Origin: DASWHK01 sp036398215
GTDB lineage: Bacteria; Acidobacteriota; UBA890
Length of the DNA stretch: 14,048 nucleotides
Assembly: GCA_036398215.1 (NCBI GenBank)
Contig: DASWHK010000143.1
Location: forward strand, 1-14,048
Direction of reading: 5' to 3'
The position numbers and the translations under genes are program-made. Shown here one piece after another: positions 13,476-14,048 of the stretch. Position 1 is the stretch's first letter. Every line of letters starts with the position of its first letter. The notes below the pieces were generated by a model. The model did no database searches. It had not been told where the DNA came from and saw nothing but the letters and a program-made list of their open reading frames with translations.

Positions 13476-13757
13476 TCATTCCAGCCTCCCGCGCCGGTCC
13501 TCCCAGCGGTAGAGGGCCAACAGCGAGAAGAAGCAGGCGAGCAGCAAGACGAGCAGGTAGAACAGCGCCAGCGGGATGCCGAACACGAAGGGCCGCACGC
13601 GGCTGAACAAGGGATACAGCGGCCACATGGAGGCCAGGAAAGCGCCGACGAAAGTTGCCGTGACGGCGCCGTAGGCGCGGCGCTCGCCGGCGCTCAGCGC
13701 CGACGAGAACAATCGCGGCCGGCGTTCTCGACGCCGGCTTGCAGAACCAGGGCCCAT
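13476..13757 (-). CDS. Small two-helix membrane protein, DUF3311-like symporter partner
   Basis: A 93-aa protein with a basic N-terminus (SRRRERRPR) and two hydrophobic helices (about residues 28-46 and 57-84) separated by WPLYPLFSRVRPFVFGIPLAL. It ends in a charged tail (YRWEDRRGRLE). The W-P-x-Y-x-x-F...P-x-x-F-G-I-P pattern and position directly before a sodium:solute symporter gene fit DUF3311 proteins, thought to be accessory subunits or assembly factors of such transporters; direct evidence for the role is limited. ATG 13757 is the nearest start that keeps a normal length; the frame stays open further upstream but would run into the PQQ-like gene. Confidence 0.75.
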   Translation of the reverse strand: MGPGSASRRRERRPRLFSSALSAGERRAYGAVTATFVGAFLASMWPLYPLFSRVRPFVFGIPLALFYLLVLLLACFFSLLALYRWEDRRGRLE

Positions 13758-13785
13758 TGGCGCCCGCCCGTCCCTGCGCTTGGTG

Positions 13786-14048
13786 TCAGCTCTCCGCGAT
13801 GCAGTAGAGGAACCGGTAGCCACGCAGGTAGATCTCGCCGTCGACGATCGCCGGTGAGGCGTCGAAGCCGTCGTCCAGGGTGTTGGCGCCCACGACCTCG
13901 AACGCCTCGCCGTGCTCGAGAACGACGGTGTGGCCGCCACGGCTGGTGATGTAGACGCGGCCGGCGGCGCCGACCGGCGACGAGAACACCTCGTCGACGC
14001 CCTCGAGCCGCTGCAGAGCGTAGTGCGGCTCTCCGGTCCTGGCGTCGA
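13786..14048 (-). CDS. PQQ-like/WD40-like beta-propeller protein, C-terminal fragment
   Basis: The last 87 codons of a gene that continues beyond the right edge. Repeated blade signatures are visible: LDDGFDASPAIVDGEIYLRG is the classic PQQ-like repeat (D-x-S-P-A-I-V-D-G-x-I-Y-L-R-G), preceded by VFSSPVGAAGRVYITSRGG and TVVLEHGEAFEVVGANT from the neighbouring blade. It ends in YRFLYCIAES. Such propellers are secreted or periplasmic, acting as binding or scaffold proteins or as dehydrogenases; the N-terminus needed to decide is missing. It lies 28 bp upstream of the small membrane gene and is probably the earlier gene of the same operon. Confidence 0.85.
   Translation of the reverse strand, partial: DARTGEPHYALQRLEGVDEVFSSPVGAAGRVYITSRGGHTVVLEHGEAFEVVGANTLDDGFDASPAIVDGEIYLRGYRFLYCIAES

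Noticed and set aside
9311..13606. A 1431-codon open frame on the plus strand across the propeller and symporter genes
   Set aside because: It is antisense to two clear genes; the translation is Arg/Ala/Asp/His-rich low-quality sequence with no domains. Long antisense frames are expected where the real genes have high GC at third positions.

Overview
The window is GC-rich DNA from a bacterium whose gene content looks Acidobacteriota-like. The best pointer is the left-edge permease of the ADOP type (acidobacterial duplicated orphan permease), a family expanded in that phylum. The secreted propeller proteins and the symporter paired with a small DUF3311-type protein fit but are not diagnostic. 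This placement is an inference from gene families. No phage, IS element, CRISPR, rRNA or tRNA was recognised.

Layout. 1-1133 (minus): an ADOP/MacB-like permease cut by the window edge, followed by a 348-bp divergent intergenic stretch. 1482-4731 (plus): a tight three-gene operon of ECF sigma factor, zinc-finger transmembrane anti-sigma factor (4-nt ATGA overlap) and an exported 552-aa protein of no recognised family. The last two each carry a coding tandem repeat (24-bp and 18-bp units), and the exported protein appears to be internally duplicated. 4792-5957 (minus): a DoxX-family membrane protein and a stand-alone receiver protein, with repeated and palindromic DNA between them. 6014-6217 (plus): a small ribbon-helix-helix protein, divergent from the receiver gene across a 56-bp gap holding several ATACGGA half-sites. 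6284-7137 (minus): a DUF72/YecE-family gene, preceded by a possible 51-aa ORF that overlaps its start.

7253-8971 (plus): a Phd/VapB antitoxin, a VapC PIN toxin and a predicted outer-membrane beta-barrel protein. All three lie in one reading frame, separated only by two TAG stops. The antitoxin promoter looks leaderless and has an inverted repeat between -35 and -10. 9011-14048 (minus): a secreted Asp-box (BNR/sortilin-like) propeller, a sodium:solute symporter, a small two-helix membrane partner, and the C-terminal end of a PQQ-like propeller protein running off the right edge.

How the genes may work together. The sigma/anti-sigma/exported-protein operon looks like a self-contained envelope-signalling unit: the anti-sigma holds the sigma factor at the membrane, and its periplasmic domain or the co-expressed exported protein probably senses the signal. 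That triad is the part most likely to be undescribed. The right-hand minus-strand cluster looks like an uptake locus, a Na+-coupled transporter with two extracytoplasmic propellers, but no substrate can be read from the sequence.
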